The notes: generated by a model from the sequence alone, not told the origin. Shown: positions 32,943 through 44,945, counted from the stretch's first letter. The stretch: DNA of 64,000 bases from Bolinopsis microptera (GCF_026151205.1 NC_087079.1:10282635-10346634); one strand, 5' to 3'. Made by a program: numbers and translations.

Positions 32943-33838
32943 GCTTGCTTGTATCCTAGAGCGATACAATTAGATTTATGAATTTAGCATTGATTGAATA
33001 GACTAAAAGTTCGAAAATAGTATCAGACAAAATAAGGGAAATCAATTTTAGATATGAAAGCAATGAAACAAGTAGAAACCAACAGTTAAGTATTGAGTAA
33101 AATCATAAAAAGCAGTAAAAGAAGTAAGAAAACATTCATTGATTTTTGAAACACAGTAAAAATCAAATGGAATATGTTAAATTAACACTGTTGAGTGAAT
33201 GTGTGCTGTGGAATCAGAATATTATTTGTTTAGTGTCCACAATCCCTTGTAAGTCATTAATCGTTTTTGCAGATTTCAGATTTTGTCTTGCATGTCAAAC
33301 ATTGCATAATTTTACGAAAGTTTAAATTTAACCAGTTAGATTCTAAAAGCCGCTGTCTACCGATGAGCAACACATGTGTTACTGTTTGTGTGTAGCACAT
33401 CTAAAATAAAAATGGCTTAAAGCCTCTTTTATATCACAAATGTTTTTTATTAATTAAGAAACACAGCTGCGATAAATTTTCAGCAATAGAAAGAGAATCA
33501 GTTTTGTAATTTAAAATTTGATGACTCGACTTAATATCATAAGAGGGCTCTGCACTATAGACTAAGGGTTGAATCGTTTTTATTGGCTTTGTAATTTCTT
33601 TCCCTTTTCCTGTAAATATATGTCATTATAAACAATTATTGACAATTATAAAAATTTTCTTTGCGTGTGCCTTTCAGCCACCTACTTTGCTGTTCTTGCT
33701 TATGCACTCACCCACTCCTCAGTGGGGTGTTTAATTGCAATGTTCCAAATTATTTTTATAAATGTTCCAATGTTGTGGTGACATATGAAACTTAATGCTA
33801 GAACAAAGAACTAAAAGGGGGATTTTCAATGAACCTAC

Positions 33839-34632
33839 CTTCTTCTGGGGGTAACTGAATCACTCTAAGGTGAGGTATCAATCTCTGTTCTTCCTCCTGC
33901 AAAAATTGTCCAAAATATAAATAATCATGCGCTTATACTTATGACTCTGTTGAAAATATTTGAAATACCAACCTAATTATGTCATAACTCTAAATAAAAT
34001 TATCGAGAAAAGACACTATGACTGTTATAACCTGCTCTTGAAGAAGAATAAAAATGTTTTCATTCTCTCTGAATTTCTCAGGAGGATCTCCTCTGATTTT
34101 ACACACATTGTGACATATGTCGTCTATCCAGTTAAAAAACTCATATGATGAGTCCTCTTTTCTGAAATCATGGTCATTGGCATCAACAAAAATGTAGATT
34201 ACATAATACGAAAGTCAGAGAAATAAGTTAATAAACAACAGTTGCAGTGCTCAAACAGAAATATTCACTTAAAAATAAGAAAAACCTAAAAATATGAACT
34301 AGATATTATCATTTTAACACTTACTGGAAACGAAAAGTAATTGAAGACTTCAAAAGATTAACCTCCAACCTCCTGAACGGCGGATAAACGTTTTGCCATC
34401 TATACTGGCCAAACCTTTTATGTTCAGGTTTAGAGACTAATTTATAATGAAGATTCAGCAGTGTCTCCATCATCAATTCAACCCAAAATTCAGACTGTTC
34501 GTTATTGATAGCAAGAATAACCTTATCATTGCCATTTGGATGACTTGTGAACTCGGTCACATCAGAAATGACGTCAAATATCCTTAGTTTTGCAAAGAGC
34601 TCTTTTGTACTGTATGCAAACTTTACTTCCAT
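33839..34632 (-). CDS. Unrecognised multi-exon gene, 5' part
   Basis: Three exons on the minus strand (34632-34325, 34161-34032, 33896-33839) have good acceptors and donors and join in frame to about 165 residues. The start ATG gives MEVKFAYSTKELFAKLRIFD. Later segments include NNEQSEFWVELMMETLLNLH, RWQNVYPPFRRLEVNLL, YEFFNWIDDICHNVCKIRG and EEEQRLIPHLRVIQLPPEE. It is soluble-looking, mixed alpha/beta, with no signal peptide or membrane segment and no motif I recognise. The third exon ends in phase 1; the next exon should lie between 33838 and the PIERCE start at 32942, but none is convincing. The gene is real by splice logic; function unknown. Confidence 0.6.
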
Positions 34633-34639
34633 TCTAAAA

Positions 34640-36830
34640 GAGGTTTAAAATAAGTTTGTGTTAGATACCCAGTTTGTGTTAGATACGATACCCAGTTTGT
34701 GTTAGATACGACATTATTGTCGTATGTACAAAACCTGTAAAACAAGTTTAATTATGGTTAGGGCACAGCCTGTCAAAAACCCTTTTCGCGACACCGCCTG
34801 AAGGTGACTTCATAATAACGGATCAACGTGGAATCAAACGTTAATAAGCTTGCAGCTTCCGATGTCAATGTATCCATCCTAGTGTCGCATGCTTGAACTG
34901 GTTTTGGACCTCTTCATGCTTTCAATTAATTTATTATTGTTATTTAGTATTATGAGCTGATGTGTACATATACATACGGTATCTAAAAATTAAGCGTATA
35001 GCGAGCATATTTAAACAATTTTCAAGCAATAATGTATTGCAAGCAGCTTCAACTTAAATAACGCATAAAAATCATTTAACTTAAAACTAAAATTTTATTG
35101 GAATATAGGGAAAACTAAAATAAAATTAATGTCAGACCCGTCGCCACTCTCAGCAGTCAACCAGGGCTCATAAAAGCTTAACAGCGCCTGGGTCCGTTCA
35201 CCAACTGTGCTAATGTGAGTGGCGGTGTGGTAAGACCCATTTTTAACAGCGTGAATATTTATTAAATACAAGCGCGCTAGCTGCTAGCATACTTGTTTCA
35301 TTTAATTTTAAATCAAATTTATTCGGATATATATTTATTGATTATGTATTCAATTGGTGATAAATAATAAAATTGTCTTTTCTCAAAAAAAATTGTCTTT
35401 TCTCAAAATACTTTATTACATAACAAAATAACTTTGAATTCAACCAATTCCAAATAAATACCTAATGAATAACGATTATAAATACCTACCGATTGGACGG
35501 TAGTCTGCTGCCACTAATCCGCAACTCTCCGCTCCAATCGGTTAATCCACCATTTTTTTTGACGGAGGAGGAGCCTAGTTAATCCGTCTGCATCGCTTAA
35601 TCGAGTTAAAAATTTAGCCAATAACAAACTAAATTACATGTTATACTGATATCAGACGTAGAGTTTATAACATACAAATTCTAAATTTTTGACGGCTGAC
35701 GATGGTAAGTCGCTACGTTTAACTCGGGACTTTTATAGTTTTAAGTCTTGGAGCTCAAAATGTCTCGTGCTGTGGGCCGTATAAACGGCGCACACCACCG
35801 CCCCGCCTTACTGCTTACATTACTTCATGGTTGCAGGGCGGAGCCGGTGCCGTTTGTCTCGGCCTCGAGTGGCGAGTGCTTGCCCATCGAATACACGATT
35901 GAAACACTAATTATTTACTGGCATTCTACAGTTTCCAAAACGAAGTACGAAGGTATATTAACTTTGAGCTTTGTTTTGGCGACTGCTTCATCGATGGGCG
36001 AGTAGGTATTTGTTGTTTAGCAGTGTTGAATATTGGAGCAATTATATGATGTATATCTCCATCATAATATAGGCTAGTGTAAACATATATAATCAATAAT
36101 ACAAACAAATAGTATTATATTATTGGTAACTCGCTAGATTATAAATGTTATTTAAACACATATGTTTACGTCAATTATTACTAAAATTAATATTCTTTTT
36201 GCTTTAATATAATTACATGTCACATAATTGATTAGTTGAATGAAACGTGTGCTACAAATGTCTACGCCTCACGCAGAACTGCGTACCGCTTAGTACTTCA
36301 TGCTTGAGCGGTACTGCTGTTCACAGAGTTTTAATACTTTCAACACTACTATATAACAAATAATTTGAGCAATGGTTATGTTAACAATGAACTAGAGACC
36401 TTGTTTGGACGATGGGGGGCTCAAGGAGGATGGATCACTGCTCCTAGAAAATGAGTTGAGTTGTCAGTTCGGTTCGTCATGTGTTCACATACCACTAGTC
36501 ACTACACCTAATAAAAACCATTGCTAGTCCAAAAAATTATATAGTAGTGTTGAAGTATTCCAAGATAGGCATTCTCTGAATACCTGTCTCAACAAATTTT
36601 TTGCCCTGAATTTATTTATTTTTACTCTGAAAATTCTGCTCAAACAATTTTACCTACACACTTAACAATTTCAAACCAAATCACCCCATCCAAACCCAGT
36701 TTGTCCTGTTGTTGTTAGTGTGTCTGACCTTTGAATGATTTACATATTTTTGAATACTTCAATCACTCTTTTGAAAGTTCTTGAAAAAATTCTATTCAAT
36801 CATATTCCCACTTAACCCACCTCATATCAC
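34640..36830. other. Stretch with no recognised gene
   Basis: AT-rich intergenic DNA. A short direct duplication (AAAAAATTGTCTTTTCTC) lies near 35385 and a TACCGATTGGACGG / CCAATCGGTTAA inverted pair near 35488-35548. An 85-codon frame at 35748-36005 (+) is GC-richer at its start but shows no motif. Confidence 0.4.
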
Positions 36831-36927
36831 TCACAATGAACCGGCTGATGCTCTTCTCCTTTCAGGTGCAGGGGTCTGTCCAAGCTGGCCCCCTGGACTC
36901 CGGACATATCTCTGATATCATATCATC

Positions 36928-37867
36928 ATGGCTACTACCTCAAGTGCTAGTACCCAAAGGCGTTCCCCTAGACACACTCCTCCTCCTACCAACCCAGGAT
37001 CCAGAGCTAGCATGTCACCATCCGGCAGAGGAGCTTCCTCCCAAAAGAAGAAACCTCTAGCAGACAACAAAGCCCTGCGCAGGAACAGCCCTAGTGCAAT
37101 GGCCCAGAAAGCTGTGCTGGGTAAACGTCCATCAAAGTCACCCCAAGAACAACCAGAGACATCTGTTCTTAAACCTCCAGGTAATCTGGTTATTGAAAAG
37201 ATCAGCCCAAACCTGATATCAGCTTTAGAATCATCGAACCTCAGAGAGAGCCCCAGCAGTCCAATGAGCCCTCTGTACAAGTCCTTTCCTCCATTCTCCC
37301 GTGCTGAAGAGTCTGCTGAAGAACTTGAAATCCAGGATAAACCTACAGTAAAACAACGGTGAACGTGTTAAAGCCAACAAGGTCAGTGCAATAGACCCTA
37401 AGCTCTGCATTGGTTATAGCAACGTCATCTTAGTTTGTGGGACCAACGATCTACGAGTTGAAAATGTGCAGTCACCTGGTGATATACACCAGCTGGTAGA
37501 CGTTCTCCACCTGAAAATCCAGCAGATCCAGAAACTGTGCCCTAAGGCGAAGTTGTTTGTCACAGCAGTTTTACCGTCTAGACTCCCTAAGATGAATAAA
37601 AACATTATGGCATTCAACAGCTTGGTTGATGAAATGTTGTACTCTAGCTTTAACCAGACTGTATGGCACCTTGGTGTTGGCCACTTTTTAGACGGTAAAG
37701 GGTTGCTTGCTATGAAACTCACGAGAAATGGTGATGAAATCCATCTCGGAGAGCTTGGTATTGCTAAATTTGTGAGATGTCTGAAACAGTGGGTGTATGT
37801 GAGGGAGAGACAGGAGAGAGTAAGACAAAGGAAGGGCACCCGACCAGTGGGAGTTTATCCCACTTAG
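36928..37867 (+). pseudogene. Frameshifted LINE ORF1 (SGNH-hydrolase domain)
   Basis: The first part (36928-37362, frame 1) is a 144-codon basic, proline/serine-rich region with many SP and PK pairs that ends at TGA. The coding sense continues in frame 2 from about 37363 (ERVKANKVSAID...) to the stop at 37867. The second part carries VILVCGTNDLRVENVQSP (block III, GxND intact), AKLFVTAVLPSRLPKMN (strand with conserved P) and GDEIHLGELGIAKFVRCL (block V with the catalytic His intact). The expected GDS block I is missing at the junction, so a deletion plus frameshift is likely rather than a programmed shift. In CR1-like elements this domain is a lipase/esterase-like module. Confidence 0.75.
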
Positions 37868-37873
37868 TTTATC

Positions 37874-40800
37874 ATGATTATGAAACTTATTAAAGATGTG
37901 TGCGACCCCTGTAGTAAATACATTAATATTGGCCAGCCACTCTTAGAATGTGAAAATTGCAGCAAAGTTGTTCATACTAAGTGCTTCAGATCCGCGAAAT
38001 TTACAAGCAAAAACGGTCTATGGATGTGCAGTGATTGCTGTAGTACAATAGAAGATAGGTATTGCCCATTTCCAAGCAGCCAAAGATATGATGATTCAGA
38101 TAAATTCTATGATACAAACAACCAGGAAGATGTCACCATAGCTAAATTCTCTTCAATACTTGAAGACTGTAAGCGTTACACAAAACAAGAACTAGCAAAC
38201 TCAATCAGCAAACTTTTTCCTGAGAAAAATAAAAATTCTGCTTATCTGCCCGCTCTGTTTTGCAATATAGATGGGTTTGCTAGTAATTTTGACAGCTTTT
38301 TAATAGAACATAAGACCCTCCCGTGTAATTTTGATGTCATTGGATTGGCTGAGACCAACATCGATCCAAGCCAACAAGGCTTATACCAAATCCCCTCCTA
38401 TACAACATTTTGTCAAGTACCATTCCCTGATAAGAAAAAAGGAACAGGAGTATCCTTATATGTCTCTGATCGCCTGAATGCTGTAGTAATCGAAAATCTA
38501 TCTCACTGTACAAAAGATATTGAGTGCTTATTTGTTGAAATTACTCTTAGCTCGGGTGATAAACTGACATATGGGGTTGCTTATCGTCCTCCAAATGGCT
38601 GTAGTGAGACCTTTTGTCAAACTCTTGAGGATATATCTAAGCAGTTGGCTGGTAAAAAGTTCCATATTCTTGGCGATTTTAACTCTAACCTCCTCAATGT
38701 ACAAACCTCCAGCCAGCTATTTGAGGACACGTTACTTCGTAACAATATGTATCCTACTATATCACTTGCTACCCACTTCCGTCCTAACTGTAAAAACTCA
38801 TGTATTGACAATATCCTCACATCAGAGATAGATCATGTACTTCTCTCCGGTGTATTGAATGATAGGATTGGTGACCATGCCTTTATATTCACCTTCACGT
38901 CAATTCCTACCGAAAACAGTACTGAAAAACTTAAACATGTTCGCTACTATGATTATTCAAGTTCCAAACTCACTAATTTTGTTAATGAACTCGAGGTGAA
39001 GGTGAATGACTTGACTCCCTCGGTAAACTTCAATGAGTTCTTGGACTGCTTCAATGAAACACTTGATAAACACTGTAAGCTTGATGTACCAAAAGTTACC
39101 AAAAGGACACCCAAACTCAACCCGTGGATTACCGATGGAATCATTGTCTCAGTTGAAAGAAAACATGAACTCTGTAGAGACTGGTCAAGCACTGTAACAA
39201 ATAGAAACCCTGAGGGTAATGTACTGCTCTATAAAGTCTTCAGTGACTACCGAAGAATGCTTAAAAGTATTATCAAGGTCGCCAAACGATCGTACTACTG
39301 CAATGAAATCCATAAAAATATAGAAAACAGCAAAAAAACGTGGCAGATAATCAATGAGCTCAGGGGCAAGAAAAAGAAGCAAACTAAGCCTCCCTTTATC
39401 ATAAACAACGAACGAATCATGAATCGTAGAGTCATAGCCAATGGATTCAACTCTTACTTTGTTTCTATTGCCCCTAAGCTCAATGAAACACTTAGTAGCA
39501 GTGAGGCCTCTGGTTTACCAATTCTCCCTATAAAAACATTCTATGATTTCCTTGGAAAGACTAATGAAAAATCGATTATGTTAGAAGACTGTACACCTTA
39601 TGAGATAACGGAAATAATAAAAGGATTTGAAAATGGAAAAGCAAGTGATATTCCTGTTAGTGTAATCAAAAGATCATCTCACGTAATTAAACCGATCCTT
39701 AGTCGATACATCAACATCTTAATGTCTAATGGCACGTTCCCCGACGTTCTAAAGACTGGTAGAATAACTCCTGTATTTAAGAAGGGAAACCCTGAAGAGA
39801 TAGAAAACTACCGCCCAATCTCTACTCTCTCTATATTTGGTAAAATCTTTGAAAAGATCATTTACTCAAGAATATATTCGTTTGCTAGCTCACAGGGTAT
39901 AATATCTAAAACACAATTTGGCTTCAGGCAGTCACACTCTACTTCACATGCAGTTAATCACTCAGTAAACCTTATAACTGAATCTCTAAAACTTAAGCAT
40001 CATGTCTTAGGCATATTCATAGACCTTAGCAAAGCTTTTGATACAATAGATCATGGTACATTACTTGTCAAATTACAGGGCTATGGGATACGTGGGGTGG
40101 CAAATGATCTTATAAAAAGTTACTTAACAAATAGATCACAATATACTGAAGTTGTTGGTGAGAAATCTGACGCCTTGAAAATACAGTTTGGAGTCCCTCA
40201 GGGTTCGATTCTTGGACCTCTCTTATTTCTCCTATATATTAATGATATCGCCAACAGCTCCAGTTTGGGATCATTTGTCACCTTCGCTGATGACACCAAT
40301 ATATTTGTGACTGGGAAATCTAAAAAGGAGGCATATATGCGTGGTAATTCTCTTTTAGCTAGTTTATATTCCTACATGCGAGCAAACAAACTCCATGTCA
40401 ACTTGTCTAAATGCTGTTTCATTCACTTTAAACCAGCATCGTCCTCCCAGACTGACAATAATTCTGAATATACTCTAACCATTGATAACTTTCCAATAAA
40501 ACAAGTTGCATCTGCTAAGTTTCTGGGAGTCGTCATCGATGAAAAGCTAACCTGGGAAGAACATATAAAATCACTTAGGCGTTCTCTCAGCCATGCAACA
40601 TCAACTCTCTGCCGCCTACGCTGCTCCCTCCCAGATTTCTTACACCGCCAGTTGTATTACACTCTATTTGAATCACACCTCTCCTATTGTATCACGGTTT
40701 GGGGTGGGGCAGCCAAAACTCGTATAAGTTCTGTATTCAAAGCACAAAAATATTGTCTCAGGGTACTGTTTGGCGACAGGGAGGCATACCTAGATAAATT

Positions 40801-41269
40801 TAAGACCTGTGCTCGTGCTCGACCGTTTGGCAACCAAAATCTGAACAAAAAATTTTTCTTGAAAGAGCACACAAAACCTTTGTTCAAGGAACACGGAATA
40901 CTTGCCGTCCAAAACCTGTACACTTACCATTGTTTCCTTGAGCTCTATAAAATCATGAAATTCCGTGCTCCGATTTCCCTCCATGAAAATTTCACCTGCT
41001 CAAGTAGGAAACCCACCCTTATACTAAGCCAAGCAGACCCCCCTGACAACTTCAATAGCAGAACGACTCGTATTTGGAACGTAATTGTGCCTAAGCTTGG
41101 TATACGTGACTACTGTCTAAGTGTGGCCTGCCTGAAGTCTAGGATGAAGCAATCACTGCTCGTCAACCAGCATAACCATGCTGATCTTGATTGGACAAAC
41201 AAAGATTTCGAATGCTCTAATCTAAATTTTGACATTAAGTCTACCCTAGGGTCCACACATCCAAAATGA
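37874..41269 (+). CDS. LINE ORF2: PHD finger, endonuclease, reverse transcriptase
   Basis: An intact frame of 1131 codons. Residues about 11-57 form a C4HC3 PHD-type zinc finger (CDPC, CENC, VHTKC, WMCSDC). An APE-type endonuclease follows, with DVIGLAETNI, GVAYRPPNG, HILGDFNSN and GDHAFIFT. The RT has ENYRPISTLSIFGKIFEKII, QFGFRQSHSTSHA, FIDLSKAFDTIDH (about 715), GVPQGSILGPLLFLLYINDI and TFADDTNIF (about 804). The D of the palm, FADD, and the endonuclease E/D/H residues are all present. PHD fingers in other proteins read histone H3 tails; here it could guide chromatin targeting, but this is inference. No stop or frameshift was seen, in contrast with ORF1. Confidence 0.93.
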   Translation: MIMKLIKDVCDPCSKYINIGQPLLECENCSKVVHTKCFRSAKFTSKNGLWMCSDCCSTIEDRYCPFPSSQRYDDSDKFYDTNNQEDVTIAKFSSILEDCKRYTKQELANSISKLFPEKNKNSAYLPALFCNIDGFASNFDSFLIEHKTLPCNFDVIGLAETNIDPSQQGLYQIPSYTTFCQVPFPDKKKGTGVSLYVSDRLNAVVIENLSHCTKDIECLFVEITLSSGDKLTYGVAYRPPNGCSETFCQTLEDISKQLAGKKFHILGDFNSNLLNVQTSSQLFEDTLLRNNMYPTISLATHFRPNCKNSCIDNILTSEIDHVLLSGVLNDRIGDHAFIFTFTSIPTENSTEKLKHVRYYDYSSSKLTNFVNELEVKVNDLTPSVNFNEFLDCFNETLDKHCKLDVPKVTKRTPKLNPWITDGIIVSVERKHELCRDWSSTVTNRNPEGNVLLYKVFSDYRRMLKSIIKVAKRSYYCNEIHKNIENSKKTWQIINELRGKKKKQTKPPFIINNERIMNRRVIANGFNSYFVSIAPKLNETLSSSEASGLPILPIKTFYDFLGKTNEKSIMLEDCTPYEITEIIKGFENGKASDIPVSVIKRSSHVIKPILSRYINILMSNGTFPDVLKTGRITPVFKKGNPEEIENYRPISTLSIFGKIFEKIIYSRIYSFASSQGIISKTQFGFRQSHSTSHAVNHSVNLITESLKLKHHVLGIFIDLSKAFDTIDHGTLLVKLQGYGIRGVANDLIKSYLTNRSQYTEVVGEKSDALKIQFGVPQGSILGPLLFLLYINDIANSSSLGSFVTFADDTNIFVTGKSKKEAYMRGNSLLASLYSYMRANKLHVNLSKCCFIHFKPASSSQTDNNSEYTLTIDNFPIKQVASAKFLGVVIDEKLTWEEHIKSLRRSLSHATSTLCRLRCSLPDFLHRQLYYTLFESHLSYCITVWGGAAKTRISSVFKAQKYCLRVLFGDREAYLDKFKTCARARPFGNQNLNKKFFLKEHTKPLFKEHGILAVQNLYTYHCFLELYKIMKFRAPISLHENFTCSSRKPTLILSQADPPDNFNSRTTRIWNVIVPKLGIRDYCLSVACLKSRMKQSLLVNQHNHADLDWTNKDFECSNLNFDIKSTLGSTHPK

Positions 41270-41454
41270 TTATCTTGAAATTGAAAATTAGCTGGGTGTG
41301 CATTTTCCTTTGTCTTACTAACGTGTGTGAGCGCAGTGTAGTGAGAAAGTGTTTTTAACAGATTTATTATTAGACTTAGGATTATGATTTTTAATATATT
41401 ACATTGATATAAGATTTATTTTTGATAGGTACTTAATAAAGTTGATGAATTTCC

Positions 41455-43380
41455 CTCCCTATTAAAATTTTAAACCCATTTAGTGAAATTTGATAAACGA
41501 AGATCTAGATATTGATACATATTATAACCAACATTGCTTATATTCTGCCTTGTAAACAAAGAGCAAATCTTCTTAATGCCTTCTTCCTGTCCTAAAACTA
41601 AAACTTCATCCTATTAAAGTAAAGGCCAGTTGTTACCACAAGCTATTATACCGTCCCTCTCAAAAACATGCCTCAGCCTCCATCAAAAACAATTTTAGTT
41701 TTCAGTCCTTCTAGTTTCCAAAAATCTACCGAGCTAGTGTTCTGGTGTGCACAAAAGCCCCTAAGCCCGTGCATTCCTTGCCCCGCTAGCTGCCAGTCCT
41801 TGACAAACTTCCAATAGCAAAGATCAACTAGTCATTTACAAATTGAGCACTATACAATTTTAATTGTTTTAAATATTTGACTTTGTAAAATGAGCTAAAA
41901 CATTGATTTATTAGTTTCATTGATTAGTTTCATTGAGAGGCGCGCACTCAATTTAATCACAAATAACGAGCGCGCGGTTTTTGGAATTTCTCCATTATTA
42001 TTACTCGATCTATTAATTAGATCGCAGTGCTCACGGCCTGTACTGCGTGAACGACAGAAATATGTTTTAAATTATTTTGCTTCTGAAATTTTGGCTCTAG
42101 TAATTAAGAAATGCGACATGTAATTGTAAGATAACAATTAAATAAATACTGTGCGCGGCGCCTACAGCTGACCTACGAATTTCTGAACAATTGAAAATTG
42201 TGGCTGTGTGCGCGGCGTACTGTATATGTGTTTGAAATTGAAATTTGAATTTATTTATGAATATAACATTATGTATTGATTGTTTTGTGGTAAATAAAAA
42301 TTTTTTCTTTCCTAAAATTTTTTCTTTCCTGCTAGAAAGGGTAAACCCGGTTAAATGTAGTCTGTCACAAAAGGTAAATAAACATGTGATCAGAACTAAC
42401 ATTCCCCGGTTTTCCTTTTCCGGCAATGCTAGCCCCATTTTCTCTCAGGGTTGCACACTTTTTACCCAAATCTACTCTCAATGACCCTGCCTGAGAGATC
42501 AGCTGTCTTGTTTCTCATCGAAGAGCGATAACGGTGGTTTATTACCACATTTTATCGTTGGCCAGATTTTTGGATAATTTATCGGATGATGATTAATCAC
42601 TCTACACTCGACTGTCACGTGACTTTTTTAATAGTTCCTCTAGGTGGCTCTGAATGACTATTCGATATCTCGCTAGGGAAGCATTTTAACCTTATTTCAT
42701 GTGGGTGATTCGGAATCAGCGTTCGAAAATATATCGAATCAAGTAGATCATTTCAACCATTTCAGGGGCCCTTTTAGAAAAATCTCGAAGATCGACTGTA
42801 AAGTGATTTATCACGCTCGTAATTTATCAGCTTACTGGACAACAAGCTTTTTAAAAAGGGGCTTGCCTGTTTTCATTCCATCTGATGCTGCATCCTATAT
42901 AATCTTAATCCCCTTTAAGGTTACTTTAACTGCTAAATATGCATTTATTGTGTAAGTTATGGAATATGGATGCGTGATTTTCTTTATGATCGTTATAATT
43001 ACGAATAATCAATAATAATATACGTCATAGGTATTAAATTTTTTTCATTCCGCTAGATGTAAAATGCTATGATCTAGTTTAAATCCTATGTAATGGTGTT
43101 AATGATTCATTTATATATCCAAAGAAAGTATAGTGAAGTTCAGTTTTCTGTCATCATAAAAAATTAATTATAAAAAGTGTAAATCCACAAAAACGTGCGC
43201 GGCGCGCTTAAAATTTAAAAATATGTGTTTTTAAATTTTAAAAAAAGATTTTTATTACAATTGCATTTGCAATGTCAACTGTGCTTCTCAAATAAAAAGT
43301 GTGATCTGATTAAATAATATAAATTTGGCAAATATTGTTTTATGCACCAGCCGGCCTGTTCTGTGTTCCATTTTGGATTG
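41455..43380. other. Gene-poor stretch
   Basis: No gene recognised. It includes dispersed repeat copy B near 42675-42790. The local GC-rich words (GCGCGC) recur from 41938 through 44170 and appear to belong to repeats rather than to coding sequence. Confidence 0.4.
42675..42790. repeat. Dispersed repeat, copy B
   Basis: AGGGAAGCATTTT..CCTTA..TCATGTGGGTGATTCGGAATCAGCGTTC matches copy C at 55060 except that copy C has 22 G where this copy has GTGGG. Copy A is at 3895. Confidence 0.75.
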
Positions 43381-43382
43381 TT

Positions 43383-43905
43383 GGGCCTGTTGACTACTGC
43401 GTTCACAATATTTGCTCTATCCTGAGCCCTTGCGCTTGCAGTAGCGCGCGCCCGCCTCACGGCGGTAAAACTTGTGAAACAAGCGCGCCCAAAGTGGCGC
43501 GAAAGCACATGGTTAGGTGAACGTTCACATAGCCATGTGTATACGCGCGTACTGCACAGGGGGAGCTGAAACCAGGTTTTCGATCAAACGCTGCCATGTG
43601 TAGTCAAACGTCGCCAAGAGTTGCTCTCGTCCAATGAAATCGCTGCATTATGTAAGCCAAGCTCCGCATATGAATATATGTAATTCAATTATGCATACTA
43701 ACTTGCAAAATGCAGCGATTTCATTGGACGAGAGCAACTGTTGGCGACGTTTGACTACAAATGGCAGCATTTGATCGAAAACCTGGTTTCAGACCCCCCT
43801 GTGACTGCATGACGCGCTTGTTTCACCTTCGGCGGTCGCGCGCTACTAGCTGCAAGCGAGAGGGCTCTGGTTAGAGCAAACTACTGCGTATTGGATCATG
43901 TCGCG
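43383..43905. mobile_element. Outer foldback repeat (GCGC-rich arms)
   Basis: The left arm (about 43383-43525) and right arm (about 43804-43905) are inverse complements with divergence: TTTGCTCTA.CC.GAGCCCT.. CGCTTGCAG..GTAGCGCGCG..CGCC on the left and the reverse on the right. A related sequence at 56350-56495 has one arm plus the left flank. The 43555-43803 element is inserted in its loop or right arm. Confidence 0.6.
43555..43803. mobile_element. 249-bp foldback insertion with 4-bp target duplication
   Basis: Ends CACAGGGGGAGCTGAAACC and GGTTTCAGACCCCCCTGTG are inverted repeats, and pairing continues for about 95 bases (AAACCTGGTTTT, GATCAAA, GCTGCCAT, GACGTTTGACTAC, GTTGCTCTCGTCCAATGAAA). 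ACTG stands on both sides (43551-43554 and 43804-43807). The related repeat at 56362-56402 reads straight through ...GCGTACTGCGTGACGCGCTT with one ACTG, which is the empty site. So this is a proven insertion within an older repeat. Confidence 0.85.
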
Positions 43906-44649
43906 CATCAAACATCAAATTATTTTCTTGCCACCAGTAAATCTGGGGAAAAAATAAAACGTATTTTTGTTTGTTGTTTAAAAAATGACACGCCAAGTAA
44001 ATATATTTTTGGATCTTGAGGTAAAAATTGTACTAAATTGTGCTATTGGGCCGCACTGCGCAAATTATTTTTCTTGTTTAGCTACCGTCTGTTGTCGTCA
44101 GATTTATGTAAAAGACTTATTTGAATGTATCGAATAAAAATATTTAGGCGCGCCGCGCATATTTTCGCATATTAATACCGTAGTATAAAAATCGAGCGCT
44201 ACAGCGAGTATTTCATATTATTTTACATAACTATCATAGGAGTTGTTCCATCTTATTGAATCTCATATATTGGAATACCTAATATCTATATGTGAACTTT
44301 GCCTGGTTTCTAACATTGTTTTCATATATCCTTACTGATGAGAAAAGGGGGATTCCCATTGTCTCCAGTGCATTTTATCCTCCAGTAACTTTAAAACGCG
44401 ACCATGAAACATCGTACTTCGATGTCAACAATTCATCTTTGTTGCTTGTTACTGAAGCTACATCTAAATGAATCCTCTAAGTATCTACTCTTTTTTGTCT
44501 TTCTATGTGACTATAATAAAACAAATATTTTAATTAAAAAAATATTTATTAGATATTTTGAACATGCGACAGTTCTGTAAGATCACATTGTAACAAGTTT
44601 AAGCCGAGAAGATTTAAATTAGTCCGTCTTTATTTTGAAAGGGGTCTTG
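43906..44649. other. Stretch with no recognised gene
   Basis: AT-rich DNA with a few GCGC words. No exon, RNA gene or repeat recognised. Confidence 0.4.
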
Positions 44650-44945
44650 GTAGAAGAGAACAACACGGAATTTTGTACAACAACAAGATACAAAAACAAG
44701 GGCAGGTCTCTCCTACAAGTTGGGATGACCTGAGGTGCTATCCCCTTTTCGGTAACCCTAAGCTACTCTGTGCTGAGGCACTATACGATACTAGCTGTAG
44801 GGGGTTAGTCCTTCGAGCCAGAGAGTGTGTATCACCAGCCGAAGCTGTACCAAATCACAGCTTGGTAACTGGCCGACTTGCATCTGACCGGATTTGAACC
44901 CGGGCCTTCTGCATGGGAGGTGATCGTTGTACAACTCTCGATCTT
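44650..44945 (-). mobile_element. tRNA-derived SINE
   Basis: Read on the minus strand, the 5' part contains CCTCCCATGCAGAAGGCCC followed by GGGTTCAAATCC, a good RNA polymerase III B box in tRNA context (T-arm). The upstream part (GAGAGTTGTACAACGATCA) is a degraded D-arm/A-box region. A non-tRNA body of about 200 bases follows, then a TTGTTTTTGTATCTTGTTGTTG-like tail. The lack of a foldable acceptor and D arm rules out a tRNA gene; a SINE is the best reading. Confidence 0.65.

Larger units (their letters stand above)
36836..41450 (+). mobile_element. CR1/L2-like LINE, ORF1 broken, ORF2 intact
   Basis: ORF1 remnants at 36928-37867 are followed after six bases by an open ORF2 (37874-41269) and a short AT-rich 3' region with an AATAAA-like signal at 41431. 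The combination of an SGNH-type ORF1 domain, a PHD finger and an FADD-type RT points to the CR1/L2 group. The 5' and 3' borders were not resolved and no target duplication was found. Confidence 0.8.

Noticed and set aside
44745-44897. Short coding exon near 44.7 kb.
   Set aside because: Lies within the SINE body; the frame is coincidental.
44840-44945. Possible tRNA gene on the minus strand (GGGTTCAAATCC B box).
   Set aside because: No matching acceptor stem or intact D arm, and it continues into a 200-base non-tRNA body with a T/G-rich tail; a SINE explains it better.
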